In this document: one piece after another, positions 50,101 through 59,622 of the stretch
Position numbering within the stretch: the stretch's first letter is position 1
Layout of the letters: every line of letters begins with the position of its first letter
Notes under the pieces: generated by a model
What the model was told of the DNA's origin: nothing
Database searches by the model: none
The model's input: the letters and a program-made list of their open reading frames with translations, nothing else
Translations under genes and position numbers: made by a program
Source: Achatina immaculata
Lineage: Eukaryota; Mollusca; Gastropoda; Stylommatophora; Achatinidae
Assembly: GCA_009760885.1 (NCBI GenBank)
Contig: CM019716.1
Location: 8,006,438-8,070,437, forward strand
Length of the DNA: 64,000 bases
Direction: 5' to 3'

Positions 50101-53100
50101 CTGTACCGAAAAATATGACAGTAAGTACATTCATAAATATTTATCATGAAACATAATTTTAAAAAATAATTATTTTTCAGTTTCTGATTTAATTGATTGA
50201 GTGATTGATTGGTTGGCCTTAAAAGGTGACATCGTTGCAGTCAGGACATTCCCATGTCTGCTCCACCGCCCGCTCCAGCAAGCAACGTAAGGTGTGCTAC
50301 TACTTGTCCCTGTCACGCGCTGATTGTGGGTTCGCTGCTTTCGTCCACGGAGGGACTTTGTACTTCCCACGCCTTGCTTCACTCCAACCACTCTCCTCCC
50401 TCCCAGTTTCTTCACTAGTTCTATTTCAACTGTCTGTCCTCGCACATTCTGTCCGTAATAGCCTTCGGGATGTCAGACTTGTCCAGTTTCAGCACTCCCT
50501 GTACTGGGGGGTTCCAGCCAGTCATTACCATGCACTTACGCATGCCAGGGACAGTAGATCCACGTGAGGCCTGCAACTTGAGAGTGTGCGACAACATTGG
50601 CGTACTCCCTGAGAAACATGCCCTCGTTGGCCTTGGGAATCTGGCACCGTGGCTGTCCGGTGTATTTGTTGTTCAAGCAGCGATCACAGAGGTGCCAGCT
50701 TCTATTTCCGTCCTCAGACTACAGGTCATGGTGTCATACGTACCATCTATTCCCAGCTGTCGGCCAAAAAAAAAAAAAAGGCCCCAACATTGCAACGTGC
50801 TCTGATAACAGAGGCATCAATACAGATAACATAATCTTGTGGCTGAGGGTGGCGCTGAATGATTTCAATGTATCTGAAGTTCAGCGGCACCAAACAGCCA
50901 CTTACGACATTTTCTGCCCAGTTGAAAGACGACTTCGTTGAGTTCTCGCGTGTTAGGTATAGTCTGCCACTCTTCGCCCGTCGAGGTGTCGCCCGTCAAC
51001 AATTTTAGAACAGGATGGCGAAGTTAGTCTGCACCATCCGAGACATACCAGGCGGGCTTCTACAGCCTGCACCTTCCAAGACATACCAGGCGGGCTTCTA
51101 CAGCCTGCACCTTCCAAGACATACCAGGCGGGCTTCTACAGCCTGCACCTTCCAAGACATACCAGGCGGGCTTCTACAGCCTGCACCATCCAATACATAC
51201 CAGGCGGGCTTCTACAGCCTGCACCATCCAATACATACCAGGCGGGCTTCTACAGCCTGCACCATCCAATACATACCAGGCGGGCTTCTACAGCCTGCAC
51301 CTTCCAAGACATACCAGGCGGACATCTACAGCCTGCACCATCCAATACATACCAGGCGGGCTTCTACAGCCTGCACCATCCAATACATACCAGGCGGGCT
51401 TCTACAGCCTGCACCATCCAATACATACCAGGCGGGCTTCTACAGCCTGCGCCATCCGAGACATACCAGGCGGACATCTACAGCCTGCATTATCCATGTG
51501 ATGCTACAGCTTGTACCATCCATGTGATTCTACAGTCTGCACTATCCATGTGATGCTACAACTTGTACCATCCATGTGATTCTACAGTCTGTACTATCCA
51601 TGTGATGCTACAACTTGTACCATCCATGTGATTCTACAGCCTGCACTATCCATGTGATTCTACAACTTGTAACATCCATGTGATTCTACAGTCTGCACTA
51701 TCCATGTGATGCTACAACTTGTACCATCCATGTGATTCTACAGCCTGCACTATCCATGTGATTCTACAGCCTACACTGTCCATGTAATTCTACAGCCTGC
51801 ACTATCCATGTGATTCTACAACTTGTACCATCCATGTGATTCGACAGCCTGCACCATCCATGTGATTCTACAGCCTGCACTATCCATGTGATTCTACAAC
51901 CTACACTGTCCATGTAATTCTACAGCCTGCACTATCCATGTGATTCTACAACTTGTACCATCTATGTGATTCTACAGCCTACACTATCCATGTGATTCTA
52001 CAACTTGTACCATCTATGTGATTCTACAGCCTACACTATCCATGTGATTCTACAACTTGTACCATCTATGTGATTCTACAGCCTGCACTATCCATGTGAT
52101 TCTACAACTTGTACCATCTATGTAATTCTACAGCCTGCACTATCCATGTGATTCTACAACTTGTACCATCTATGTGATTCTACAGCCTGCACCATCCATG
52201 TGATTCTACAACTTGTACCATCTATGTGATTCTACAGCCTGCACCATCCATGTGATTCTACAACTTGTACCATCTACGTGATTCTACAGCCTACACTGTC
52301 CATGTAATTCTACAGCCTGCACTATCCATGTGATTCTACAACTTGTACCATCTATGTGATTCTACAGCCTGCACCATCCATGTGATTCTACAACTTGTAC
52401 CATCTATGTGATTCTACAGCCTGCACTATCCATGTGATTCTACAACTTGTACTATCCATGTGATTCTACAGCCTACACTATCCATGTGATTCTACAGCCT
52501 ACACTATCCATGTGATTCTACAGCCTGTACCATCTATGTGATTCTACAGCCTACACTGTCCATGTGATTCTACAGCCTGCACTATCCATGTGATTCTACA
52601 GCCTGCTCTATGTCGGAGCAGAGATCTCTCACTTTCCCAGGTCCATTGCAGAAAGTGAGACTTTGGAATTAACCCACTCCCCGTCCGATATAACTCCAGA
52701 ATTTGACAAGATCCTACTTAGAGCATGAACTCACAGAGTCCATATTCCTAGATTCTGAGAGCGCGGAGATCGCGAGCTGGAGAGATACAGGACAAGAATG
52801 CATGATCCAGTGTTCTGCATAAATCCTGAGGTTCAGTTACAGGTCGTTAGGGGTTCAATTACAGGGCTGTAAGGGTTCAGTTACAGGTCTTAGGGGTTCA
52901 GTTACAGGTCGGTAAAGGTTCAACTTATGTAAAACTTACAAGAAATATTCGTTCTTATAACTTCAAACTTTATCAACATCTGTTTGAGATGGACTATATG
53001 CCCCCCTCCCCCTTTCAAGCATAGTCTAAAGTAGTTTAAAGTATGGCTTGATTGTTCTATTTTTCTAACAGATTTTTCTATAAATTTTAGTTTTGAATGA

Positions 53101-53494
53101 ATGTAAGAATGCAAGTTTATTTCATGTTGTTGTATAAATCAGGGTGTGGAGTGTATGGACAAGAGATAAGTTTATTGTTTATTTATGTAACTTTTAATTG
53201 TGTCTTCATGATTATTAATGCTCAATAATAAATGCTGAATGACTGTGACTGGGTGAAAGCTGTATGATGAAGGGCAGAATGTAAGACGGCCCTGCGTGCC
53301 CAATTCTTAACCCTTTGGAAATAAAGTATGTTCTTTCGATCGTTCGTTCGTTCGTTCAGTTACAGGTCGTTAAGGGTTCAGTTGCTGGTCGTAAGGGCTT
53401 CAGTTATAGGTCGTTAGGGGTTCAGTTAGAGATCGTGATTTGGAAAGAAAAAGAAAAAGGTAAACATCCTTACACAGAAAATATCTCATTATTT

Positions 53495-53537
<43 letters not shown>

Positions 53538-56223
53538 ACGTATGTGCCCAGGACACATGGGGCTTCCGCAAGGGTTTTCCACAAACGCCTGCCCTTTGCC
53601 TTTTTCCCGCTCTTTCTCAGGTGAACCCTCTATTTTCACCCATAGAAGTAAAGAAAAAAAAATACTGGATAATGTCAATAATTGTCTAATAGCCAAAACG
53701 TCCCGTGCGCTGCAAAAGTATGTTTTTTTTTTAAAACAAGGATCTTCAAATGGGGATTATTTCTGGTACCACCACACCAAAAAGATTCTGGGGTCCACCC
53801 AACCTCGAAAAATGGGTAGCAGAGTAAATGCTACCAGGTGAGATAAGGGACCACGTCATTGTTTCATGTGCCGAAGGTCTTGGAAATACGAGTCTAAAAT
53901 AGTTTCCCCACTGTGCTTTAATGGCAAGGAAATGGGGATTTGACCTTTACCTTTGGCGAGGGTCTTAGAATGTTAAAGTATTTCTATAATTCATTCAGAA
54001 CAAGAGGCTGATAAAGCTTCTAACTGACTTTAAGTATTTTAGCTCGGTTAACTCCCTTACTTTAATGAGGTTACACCCATTTACTCACTCTGAAGATTTG
54101 GTTATTTCCCTTCCCCTGAAGGTCTACATAAATCTTTGGGCTCTCCATCATGATCCAGTACAGTGGCAGGAACCTTGGACATTTAAACCTGACAGATTTC
54201 TTGACCAACAAGGACAACTGTTGGCTGTCAATCATCCAGTCAGGAGAAAGTAAGTACGGAGTATTATGTCGAAAAGTGTGACATTTTTGTATGTCCTCAA
54301 GCAACAGCAGATAAAAAGCTGATCCACTCGAGAATCTGCCAAAGTCAGCCGAAAAGAGTCTATTTATCAAAACCCGAATTTCCTCCATCTTGGGCCGCGT
54401 GCTTACTTCCCCTGAATCAAGGTATTTTATTTAGTTGTCTCCCTTGTCTAGCGTGTAGCCGCAACAAGACGACGTGAATTATGTTCAGAAACACGTAGAA
54501 ACCTTCTTCTATGGCTTCGTGCAACACAGAACAAACAGCTGATTTTCTCTGAAACCGCTTGGACTATATCGAATATTTTTTTTTATTAAAAAACATCGAT
54601 ACGTAGGAACAGTAAAGTAATAGACCATTGATGTACATTATTAGCTTCAAAAAATAGTAGACGTCAGAGAAAGAAAAATAGTAGACAAATAGTTTTAGAC
54701 ATCAGAGAAAGAGAAATAGTAGACAAATGGTTTTAGACATCAGAGAAAGAGAAATAGTAGACAAATGGTTTTAGACATCAGAGAAAGAGAAATAGTAGAC
54801 AAATGGTTTTAGACGTCAGAGAAAGAAAAATAGTAGACAAATGGTTTTAGACATCAGAGAAAGAGAAATAGTAGACAAATGGTTTTAGACATCAGAGAAA
54901 GAGAAATAGTAGACAAATGGTTTTAGACGTCAAGAGAAAAAAAAATAGTAGACAAATGGTTTTAGACGTCAGAGAAAGAAAAAAAAATAGTAGACAAATG
55001 GTTTTAGACGTCAAAGAAAGAAAAAAATAGTAGACAAGTGGTTTTAGACATCAAAGAAAGAAAAATAGTAGACAAATTGTTTTAGACATAAGAGAAAGAA
55101 AAATAGTAGACAAATGGTTTTAGAGATAAGAGAAAGAAAAAATAGTAGACAATTGGTTTTAGACATCAGAGAAAGAAAAAAAAACAGACATGGGGTTTTA
55201 GACGTCAGAGAAAGAAAAATAGTAGACAAATGGTTTTAGACGTCAGAGAAAGAAAAATAGTAGACAAATGGTTTTAGACGTCAGAAAAAGAAAAATGACA
55301 AAAGAATGACCAGGACCAGCACTGGACTCAAGTAGGACAACCAGCGACGTAGCCGGACCAGTGGACAGCCCACTCAATCATCTCAACTTACTTTCTTCTG
55401 TGATTGTATGTATACAGTGTGCCTTTCTGTGCACACAAAAACATTAAAGAAACCGAGGAACCGCTGTAGAAGTGCAGTCTTTTTGATACGCGGGACAAAG
55501 TAGTACCCATTGTTTACGAAGCGTTGTATAGGACTTGGACTTTACGAAGGTTTGTCGTAACTATGGGTTGTCTGTAAGTCGAGTGTTAATAAATCAGGAA
55601 TTGAATGCATGATATTCTCGCCCAAATACTCCAGATTTCAAAGACTTCCCATCCTTAACTTTGGCGGATGAATATGAACAATTAGTGGAAAGATTCTGCA
55701 ATGATAAAAGCTGAAGAGAACGAATGAACTTTTTATTAATGATGATAAATATGCTGATCTAACATTCCACCTTTCATCTTTTAACTTTCAGCTGGGTGGG
55801 GGGGAATGGAGAGAGAAAGAGAGAGAGAGAGAGGAGAGAGAAAGAAGAGAGTGAGAAGAGAAGAGAAAAGAGAGAGTAGAGAGAGAAGATAGAAGAGGCA
55901 GAGAAGAGAGAGAGAGAGAAAAAAGAGAGATATTTACACTTGCAAGTATATAACAAAGTGACAAATCGTAATTGAAAATCTTTGGAACCTTTCTTTCCAG
56001 ATTAATGGCTTTCGGTGCCGGCAGACGTGTTTGCATCGGAGAAACGCTAGCCAAAAATAGGCTTTTTCTATTTGCTGCAGCGCTGGTACAAAACTTCCGC
56101 TTCCTGCCGCCCATAGAAGACGAGGACAGACAGGAACTTCCTCCTCTTGATCCGAGAACGTACGAAATGGGTCTTGTGCTGCATCCCAAACGTTTCAAGC
56201 TTCGGGCAGTTTCTCGGTACTGA
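37296..56223 (+). CDS. Cytochrome P450, clan 2 (CYP1/CYP17/CYP2-like), six exons
   Basis: Predicted microsomal haem-thiolate monooxygenase. Exons are 37296-37853, 39346-39561 (or its copy 41434-41649), 45024-45147, 49855-50120, 54122-54249 and 56001-56223. With one copy of exon 2 the product is 504 residues, a usual P450 length. Seen in order: membrane anchor at about residues 6-21; FAGRPPMYRT at 97-106; I-helix AGTDTT at 299-304; K-helix ELLR at 356-359; HCTTRD at 370-375; KPDRF at 410-414; haem motif FGAGRRVCIG at 435-444 with Cys442. The layout and the FAGRP and VPHCTTRD stretches are typical of animal clan 2 enzymes such as CYP1 and CYP17. The substrate cannot be read from sequence. One oddity: in the C-helix, where WxxxR is usual, residue 125 is Leu (LLFLR). 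All splice sites are canonical and in phase. Introns are full of LINEs and minisatellites. Confidence 0.9.
38020..38290. repeat. Intronic minisatellite, about 37-bp unit
   Basis: Around seven copies contain TTTTAGCTGGCAATAAATGA. It lies in P450 intron 1; many units hold AATAAA, so premature polyadenylation signals are present. Confidence 0.85.
38839..39040 (+). mobile_element. LINE 3' end, family A
   Basis: About 200 bases match 22564-22770 of the LINE in the LTR, from CAACTCACTACCAAAAATAG to CTTAAGGTTC, and then run into (GA)n. A severe 5' truncation. Confidence 0.9.
39041..39163. repeat. (GA)n, (AAT)n, (GAA)n microsatellites
   Basis: Compound microsatellite grown from the LINE tail. The counterpart at 41143-41250 has different repeat numbers. 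Confidence 0.95.
39346..39561 (+). CDS. P450 exon 2, copy a
   Basis: 72 codons between TTTACTTTCTCAG and CTAAAG|GTAAAG, phase 0 at both ends. It encodes residues 187-258 (TLDTSFEHSSQSLRTMKTIN to QKELQNLK), covering helices F and G, which line the substrate pocket in P450s. Confidence 0.9.
40941..41142 (+). mobile_element. LINE 3' end, family A, duplicated copy
   Basis: Second copy of the fragment at 38839-39040, carried by the tandem duplication rather than by a new insertion. Confidence 0.9.
41434..41649 (+). CDS. P450 exon 2, copy b
   Basis: Identical in sequence and splice sites to copy a. Because the exon is 216 bases and symmetrical in phase, including both copies would add 72 residues without a frameshift. 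No diversification is seen between the copies. Confidence 0.85.
42880..44410. repeat. 27-bp minisatellite with 98-bp higher-order repeat
   Basis: The basic 27-base unit contains TTTCTCTGTGTCTAAGAATC. It is arranged as 44 + 27 + 27 bases, so 98-base blocks recur (for example 43075 and 43173, 43901 and 43999). It lies in P450 intron 2. A short stub of the same array is at 40790-40877. Confidence 0.9.
44725..44985 (+). mobile_element. LINE C-terminal fragment, family G
   Basis: After an (AT)n run, the plus strand reads WIGHILRKPDPNIARQELTW and onward to TWRREIMTELRDKG, the post-RT tail of an RTE-type protein. A later frame gives WKSFIRGLCSQGSERR. 5'-truncated and frameshifted. Confidence 0.7.
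45024..45147 (+). CDS. P450 exon 3
   Basis: 124 bases between CTACGTATGTATAG and GCAG|GTGAGT, exit phase 1. It encodes ARGDSDCVVQRLLSLTSDPK to NLILA, leading into the I-helix. Joining to exon 4 recreates AGTDTT. Confidence 0.85.
45450..45565 (+). mobile_element. LINE 3' terminal fragment, family D
   Basis: Reverse-complement match to the LINE end at 10083-10200, including AAATGGATGCATCAGCAGCA. It ends GCAAATGACTGACTGACTG. Confidence 0.8.
45600..46095. repeat. Intronic minisatellite, about 31-bp unit
   Basis: About 16 imperfect copies contain GGGTCACCTAGCATTGTTGG. It lies in P450 intron 3. Confidence 0.9.
46440..49361 (+). mobile_element. RTE-type LINE, family C, long but broken
   Basis: A GC-rich leader precedes FKIATWNVRTLF. 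The endonuclease is seen as INILGMSEVR, VTIVMGDFNAKVGKGRTSDI, NQIDYVLINKRFQNAL and CNSDHDPLCGKI. The RT follows: KKGKATGPDNITIEEIEALE, DEQFGFVEGTHNAIYALRTL, CFIDYTKEFDKVKHNEI and NNLRYADDTVLIAENQQDMQ, then NIKKTKTMVISK. It ends RGRPREMILEV and (GAT)n. Many stops and shifts occur. It lies in P450 intron 3 in the gene's orientation. Confidence 0.88.
49855..50120 (+). CDS. P450 exon 4
   Basis: 266 bases between CTCATTAATTTTAG and ATGACA|GTAAGT. It encodes the end of the I-helix (GTDTTATSLTCLLLVFLHHP), helix J, the K-helix ELLR and the VPHCTTRDTSVLGIPVPKN strand. Confidence 0.9.
50185..50950 (-). mobile_element. Unidentified decayed element with (AATC)n tail
   Basis: On the minus strand several frames look protein-like (QRHPQPQDYVICIDASVI; MRKCMVMTGWNPPVQGVLKL; TWECPDCNDVTF and stop). 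The segment ends in CCAACCAATCAATCACTCAA, like a LINE tail. I do not recognise the protein, and the frames are broken. Retroelement origin is inferred from the tail. Confidence 0.35.
51045..51490. repeat. 38-bp minisatellite
   Basis: About 12 units contain CAGGCGGGCTTCTACAGCCT. It passes directly into the related 26-bp array. The 170-codon frame here is an artefact. Confidence 0.95.
51490..52612. repeat. 26-bp minisatellite
   Basis: About 43 units contain TCCATGTGATTCTACAGCCT. Variants CTACAACTTGTACCATC and CTACAGCCTGCACTATC often alternate, giving a 52-base higher-order pattern. 52613-52800 shows nothing else. Confidence 0.95.
52825..53435. repeat. GGTTCAGTTACAGGTCGTTA minisatellite, split
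   Basis: About four units before 52921 and four after 53355. They are separated by the LINE fragment that inserted into the array. Confidence 0.85.
52921..53355 (+). mobile_element. LINE 3' end, family F
   Basis: Ends like the LINE at 31148-32661. FEMDYMPP resembles FDVDYMPP, and TGCGTGCCCAATTCTTAACC precedes GGAAATAAAG. The tail is (GTTC)n. It is inserted within a minisatellite; GTTCAGTTACAGGTC recurs at both edges. Confidence 0.8.
53496..53636 (-). mobile_element. LINE 3' end, family A, opposite orientation
   Basis: (CT)n at 53496-53534 followed by ACACATGGGGCTTCCGCAAG is the reverse complement of the family A end (GGAAGCCCCATGTG then AGAGAG). About 100 bases of LINE remain. 53637-54121 shows no further feature. 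Confidence 0.85.
54122..54249 (+). CDS. P450 exon 5
   Basis: 128 bases between CCCTTCCCCTGAAG and AGAAA|GTAAGT, exit phase 2. It encodes VYINLWALHHDPVQWQEPWT and FKPDRFLD, the segment between the K-helix and the haem loop. Confidence 0.9.
54650..55300. repeat. Minisatellite, about 37-bp unit
   Basis: About 17 units contain AGTAGACAAATGGTTTTAGA. It lies in P450 intron 5. The following 55301-55790 is unique sequence without a recognised feature, and 55795-55930 is purine-rich GA/GAGA repeat. Confidence 0.9.
56001..56223 (+). CDS. P450 exon 6 with stop
   Basis: Follows CCTTTCTTTCCAG. It encodes LMAFGAGRRVCIGETLAKNR with the haem-ligating Cys442, the L-helix, and a C-terminus ending LHPKRFKLRAVSRY and TGA. 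The split codon with exon 5 is AAA. Confidence 0.95.
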
Positions 56224-56264
56224 AGCTTCACCAAGTGTTGTCTCAGACTTTGTGAATCAGAAAA

Positions 56265-56590
56265 AGATGATAATATGAATACGTTACACAGAAAAAGATG
56301 ATAATATGAATACTTTACACAGAAAAAGATGATAATATGAATACGTTACACAGAAAAAGATGATAATATGAATACTTTACACAGAAAAAGATGATAATGT
56401 GAATATGTTACATAGAAGAAAACGATAATGTGAATAAGTTAGACAGATAAAATGATAAATTGAATAACTTAAACAGATAAGATAATTTTGCGAATAAGTT
56501 TGACAAAAAAGACAATAATGTTAATTATTTGGACAAGACGATATTGTGAATTATTTAGACAAGATGATAATGTGAATATATTAAAATATA
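56265..56590. repeat. 28-bp tandem repeat, decaying
   Basis: Units contain ACAGAAAAAGATGATAATAT and diverge steadily to the right. It lies just after the P450 stop and would be in the 3' UTR. Confidence 0.85.
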
Positions 56591-56607
56591 TGGAGAATAT
56601 TGCAAAT

Positions 56608-56613
56608 AATAAA
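56608..56613 (+). promoter_or_regulatory. Candidate poly(A) signal of the P450 gene
   Basis: First AATAAA noticed after the stop codon, within CAAATAATAAAAAAATT. The use of this site is an inference. Confidence 0.3.
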
Positions 56614-56624
56614 AAAATTTCTCC

Positions 56625-56796
56625 ATTGCTGCAGACACTGAGATCTTGCTGCAGACACTAAGATTTTGCTGCAGACACTAAGATCTTGCTGCAGACACTG
56701 AGATCTTGCTGCAGACACTGAGATCTTGCTGCAGACACTAAGATCTTGCTGCAGACACTGAGATCTTGCTGCAGACACCAAGATCTTGCTGCAGTT
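56625..56796. repeat. 20-bp minisatellite
   Basis: Eight to nine copies of TGCTGCAGACACTGAGATCT. Nothing is recognised in 56797-57350. Confidence 0.95.
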
Positions 56797-57354
56797 AACT
56801 CTCTTTAATTCTCAGATATGAACTAAGAAAGAACCTTCTTAATAAGCTCCACCTCTGACGAACACATGGATCCCTGCATTATTCAGACATCATATAAGCG
56901 AATGCTCTTGTCCTAACTTCTGAACATATTTTCACGTATACAAATTATGCGTGCGTGAGGAGACAACACTGTTCCCAGAGTTGGCTCTACTGGAGAGGCT
57001 ATAGGGTTGTCAACAAAACCTGGGAAAACCTCTGATGACATGAATCCAGAATTCAGCTTAAAACTTGAACGCTGAAAAAGTAATGAAAATCTACTTAGCT
57101 CCCCGGGAATGAATATGAAGCCATGAAAATTAACTATCCGCATTATCACCAAGGGAAATAATAAAACACAAAGTATATTAAATAAATAATAGCTGTTTTG
57201 TTAAGAAAGAGATATCCTGCTATTTTATGATATCAGTTTCAGGAAAGGTCATAACAGAGTCTGTGGAACAATTATAAATTTTAAACTTATTTTGATTTTT
57301 GTGCCTGGCAAAAATAAACGCTTAAAAAAATGAAACAAATTCCCTCTTAGAAAA

Positions 57355-57640
57355 AAGAGAGAAATAAGATAAACGACGACTGCTGTAAAACTGGTTCTAG
57401 CAGTGAAGGTAGACTGAGATGTATGGTTCAGTTTTACAAAAAAGATCAAGAGAGTGGGGAAGATGGACAGGAACCAGAAAGGCAGAGAGTAAGATGAGCA
57501 CGTTTAAATGAAGAACATAGAACAATTCAAAATTTTGGTAAATGCCTCTTTCAAGGGTCACAAACAAAATAACATAACATATAAAAACATGGAAAACAGA
57601 TGAAAAATTAAACACGCAGCCTTTTTGTATCCTCCTTGTA
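57355..57640 (-). repeat. Unnamed interspersed repeat, copy 1
   Basis: Resembles 63550-63775. Shared blocks include GTAAAACTGGTTC, TGTATGGTTCAGT, GTAAGATGAGCACGT and AAAACAGATGAAAAATTAAA. The strand given is arbitrary. Class unknown; the order of blocks suggests an LTR or non-autonomous element. Confidence 0.65.
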
Positions 57641-57715
57641 AGAAAGGAAAACTTACTTTTAATAATAAGTTTGCATAATAAATAATTATAATTACCATTT
57701 CCGTTATTATTAACA

Positions 57716-57744
57716 GAATTGTTATTATTATTATTATTATTATA

Positions 57745-57828
<84 letters not shown>

Positions 57829-57832
57829 ACGA
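57716..57832. repeat. (ATT)n microsatellite
   Basis: Long ATT trinucleotide runs interrupted by TATTG. 57833-58430 holds no recognised gene. Confidence 0.95.
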
Positions 57833-58435
57833 CTTAAGTGAATACACAAATTTTGTGAAAATTCATTTCAAGGATAAAAAGGGGTTCACTAATGAAAAAG
57901 TATGAGAACCATTGTTTTGAAAACGTACACGGAAGCAACTATTTTGTTAAAAAAAAGGAGGAAACAAAATCCTGCTTTTTATTGTTTTGATTCAAGTATG
58001 GAATTTCAAACTCATATTATATGCAGGCGACATCTTGATGACGTCCAGGCATGGTGTGGTATCGGACTGGAAGTAGATCATGCTGACTTGCTTGCAAACC
58101 GGGAGATGACACATATCAGAGTTTCTCAGCACGATCCACTACCTCATGTATCATAAGGAACGCTACCCCATCAGCCAGGTTGAAGTAGCGCCTCCGGAGA
58201 GCCACGAAATGATGAGATAGGTGTCTTGACCAGCTCGGGGTAGTTGGCCCTAATATCCACACCATCACTCTGTCCGCGTCATCTGTGGTCCCATAATGAA
58301 TCGGTGCAAACTAAATATACCTGCCCCCAAAAAACAAATGCTATTTTACCGAGTTTTAGAACAGAAGGTGGCCATGTTATAGAGTGGAGGCTTCCATGAA
58401 TATGCTGTCAGGTTCCGTATTATCTTCCACATGTC

Positions 58436-58970
58436 ACCACACGACAGGGCGATGTGGTCAGAGCACGACAGAGCGATGTGGTTAGCACAGGACAGGGCGA
58501 TGTGCAAACTACAGGACGATGTGGTTAGCACAGGACAGGGCGATGTGGTCAGCACACGACAGGACGATGTGGTCAGCACACGACAGGGCGATGTGGTCAG
58601 CACAGGACAGGGCGATGTGGTTAGCACAGGACAGGGCGATGTGCAAACTACAGGACGATGTGGTTAGCACAGGACAGGGCGATGTGGTCAGCACACGACA
58701 GGACGATGTGGTTAGCACAGGACAGGGCGATGTGGTCAGCACAGGGCAGAGCGATGTGGTCAGCACAGGACAGAGCGATGTGCAAACTACAGGACGATGT
58801 GGTTAGCACAGGACAGGGCGATGTGGTCAGCACAGGACAGGACGATGTGGTAAGCACACGACAGGGCGATGTGGTCAGCACACGACAGAGCGATGTGGTC
58901 AGCACAGGACAGGGCGATGTGGTCAGCACAGGACAGGGCGATGTGCAAACTACAGGACGATGTGATCAGC
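58436..58970. repeat. 24-bp minisatellite with higher-order pattern
   Basis: About 21 units contain ACAGGGCGATGTGGTCAGCA. A variant with GTGCAAACTACAGGACGATG recurs roughly every 130-150 bases, giving a higher-order repeat. Frames are open on both strands as artefacts. Confidence 0.95.
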
Positions 58971-59334
58971 GCCACTCCTGGTCGCCATTCCTTCCTCAGT
59001 TCCAAAACATGGCACCCACAACGGGGCGGGTTACTGGGACGTTCACAGTCAGTGGTGGACGCTCCGAGTGTGAACAATCAAGCTGAGACATAAGACAAAA
59101 AACGTGCGTGTTCACTCACGTGTAGTTCAATTAGAGCTCTTTAGCAGTCAATACCAATTTAACAAGTGATACTGTCTTTACGTAGGTGTAGTTTTCTATA
59201 ATGTACAAGGATTTTTCTTTGACGCTAACTGCAGGAATAAATTATATTGCTACTAGTTACTGCTGAATTTATTTTTTTAAAAATGAGTGCTAAGTACTGT
59301 ATTTTTTTAAAGTACTGTATACCACACGTTTGTA
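58971..59334. other. No gene recognised
   Basis: Unique AT-rich sequence without a supported feature. Confidence 0.4.
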
Positions 59335-59622
59335 CGAGAAGCGCAAGAGAGATAAAACATCTTGTCAATAAAATATACAGGAGAGATCCACCATGGGACA
59401 TGCAATGGGAAGAGGGGGCATTGAAAATATTGTAACAACAGGAAAAATAGAGGGAGGAAGAACCAGGGGAAGACCAAGAGAAATGATACTAGAAAGACTG
59501 ACGAGATGGTGTGAGAGGAGATCACCAACTGAGCTGATGGCCTGCATGAAGGATCAGCTTAAAGTGGAGAAACATAATAGCCAGTGCCAGTCGGTACCGC
59601 ACCTGATATTGATGATGATAAT
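59335..59622 (+). mobile_element. LINE 3' end, family C
   Basis: The plus strand reads VTTGKIEGGRTRGRPREMIL and ERRSPTELMACMKDQLKVEK, matching the C-terminus of the LINE at 46440-49361 but better preserved. It ends in GATGATGATAATGATAA. Confidence 0.85.

Noticed and set aside
58431..59086. Frames of repeated DVVSTGQG or CADHIALS peptides on both strands
   Set aside because: They are a product of the 24-base minisatellite; none has an independent coding signal.
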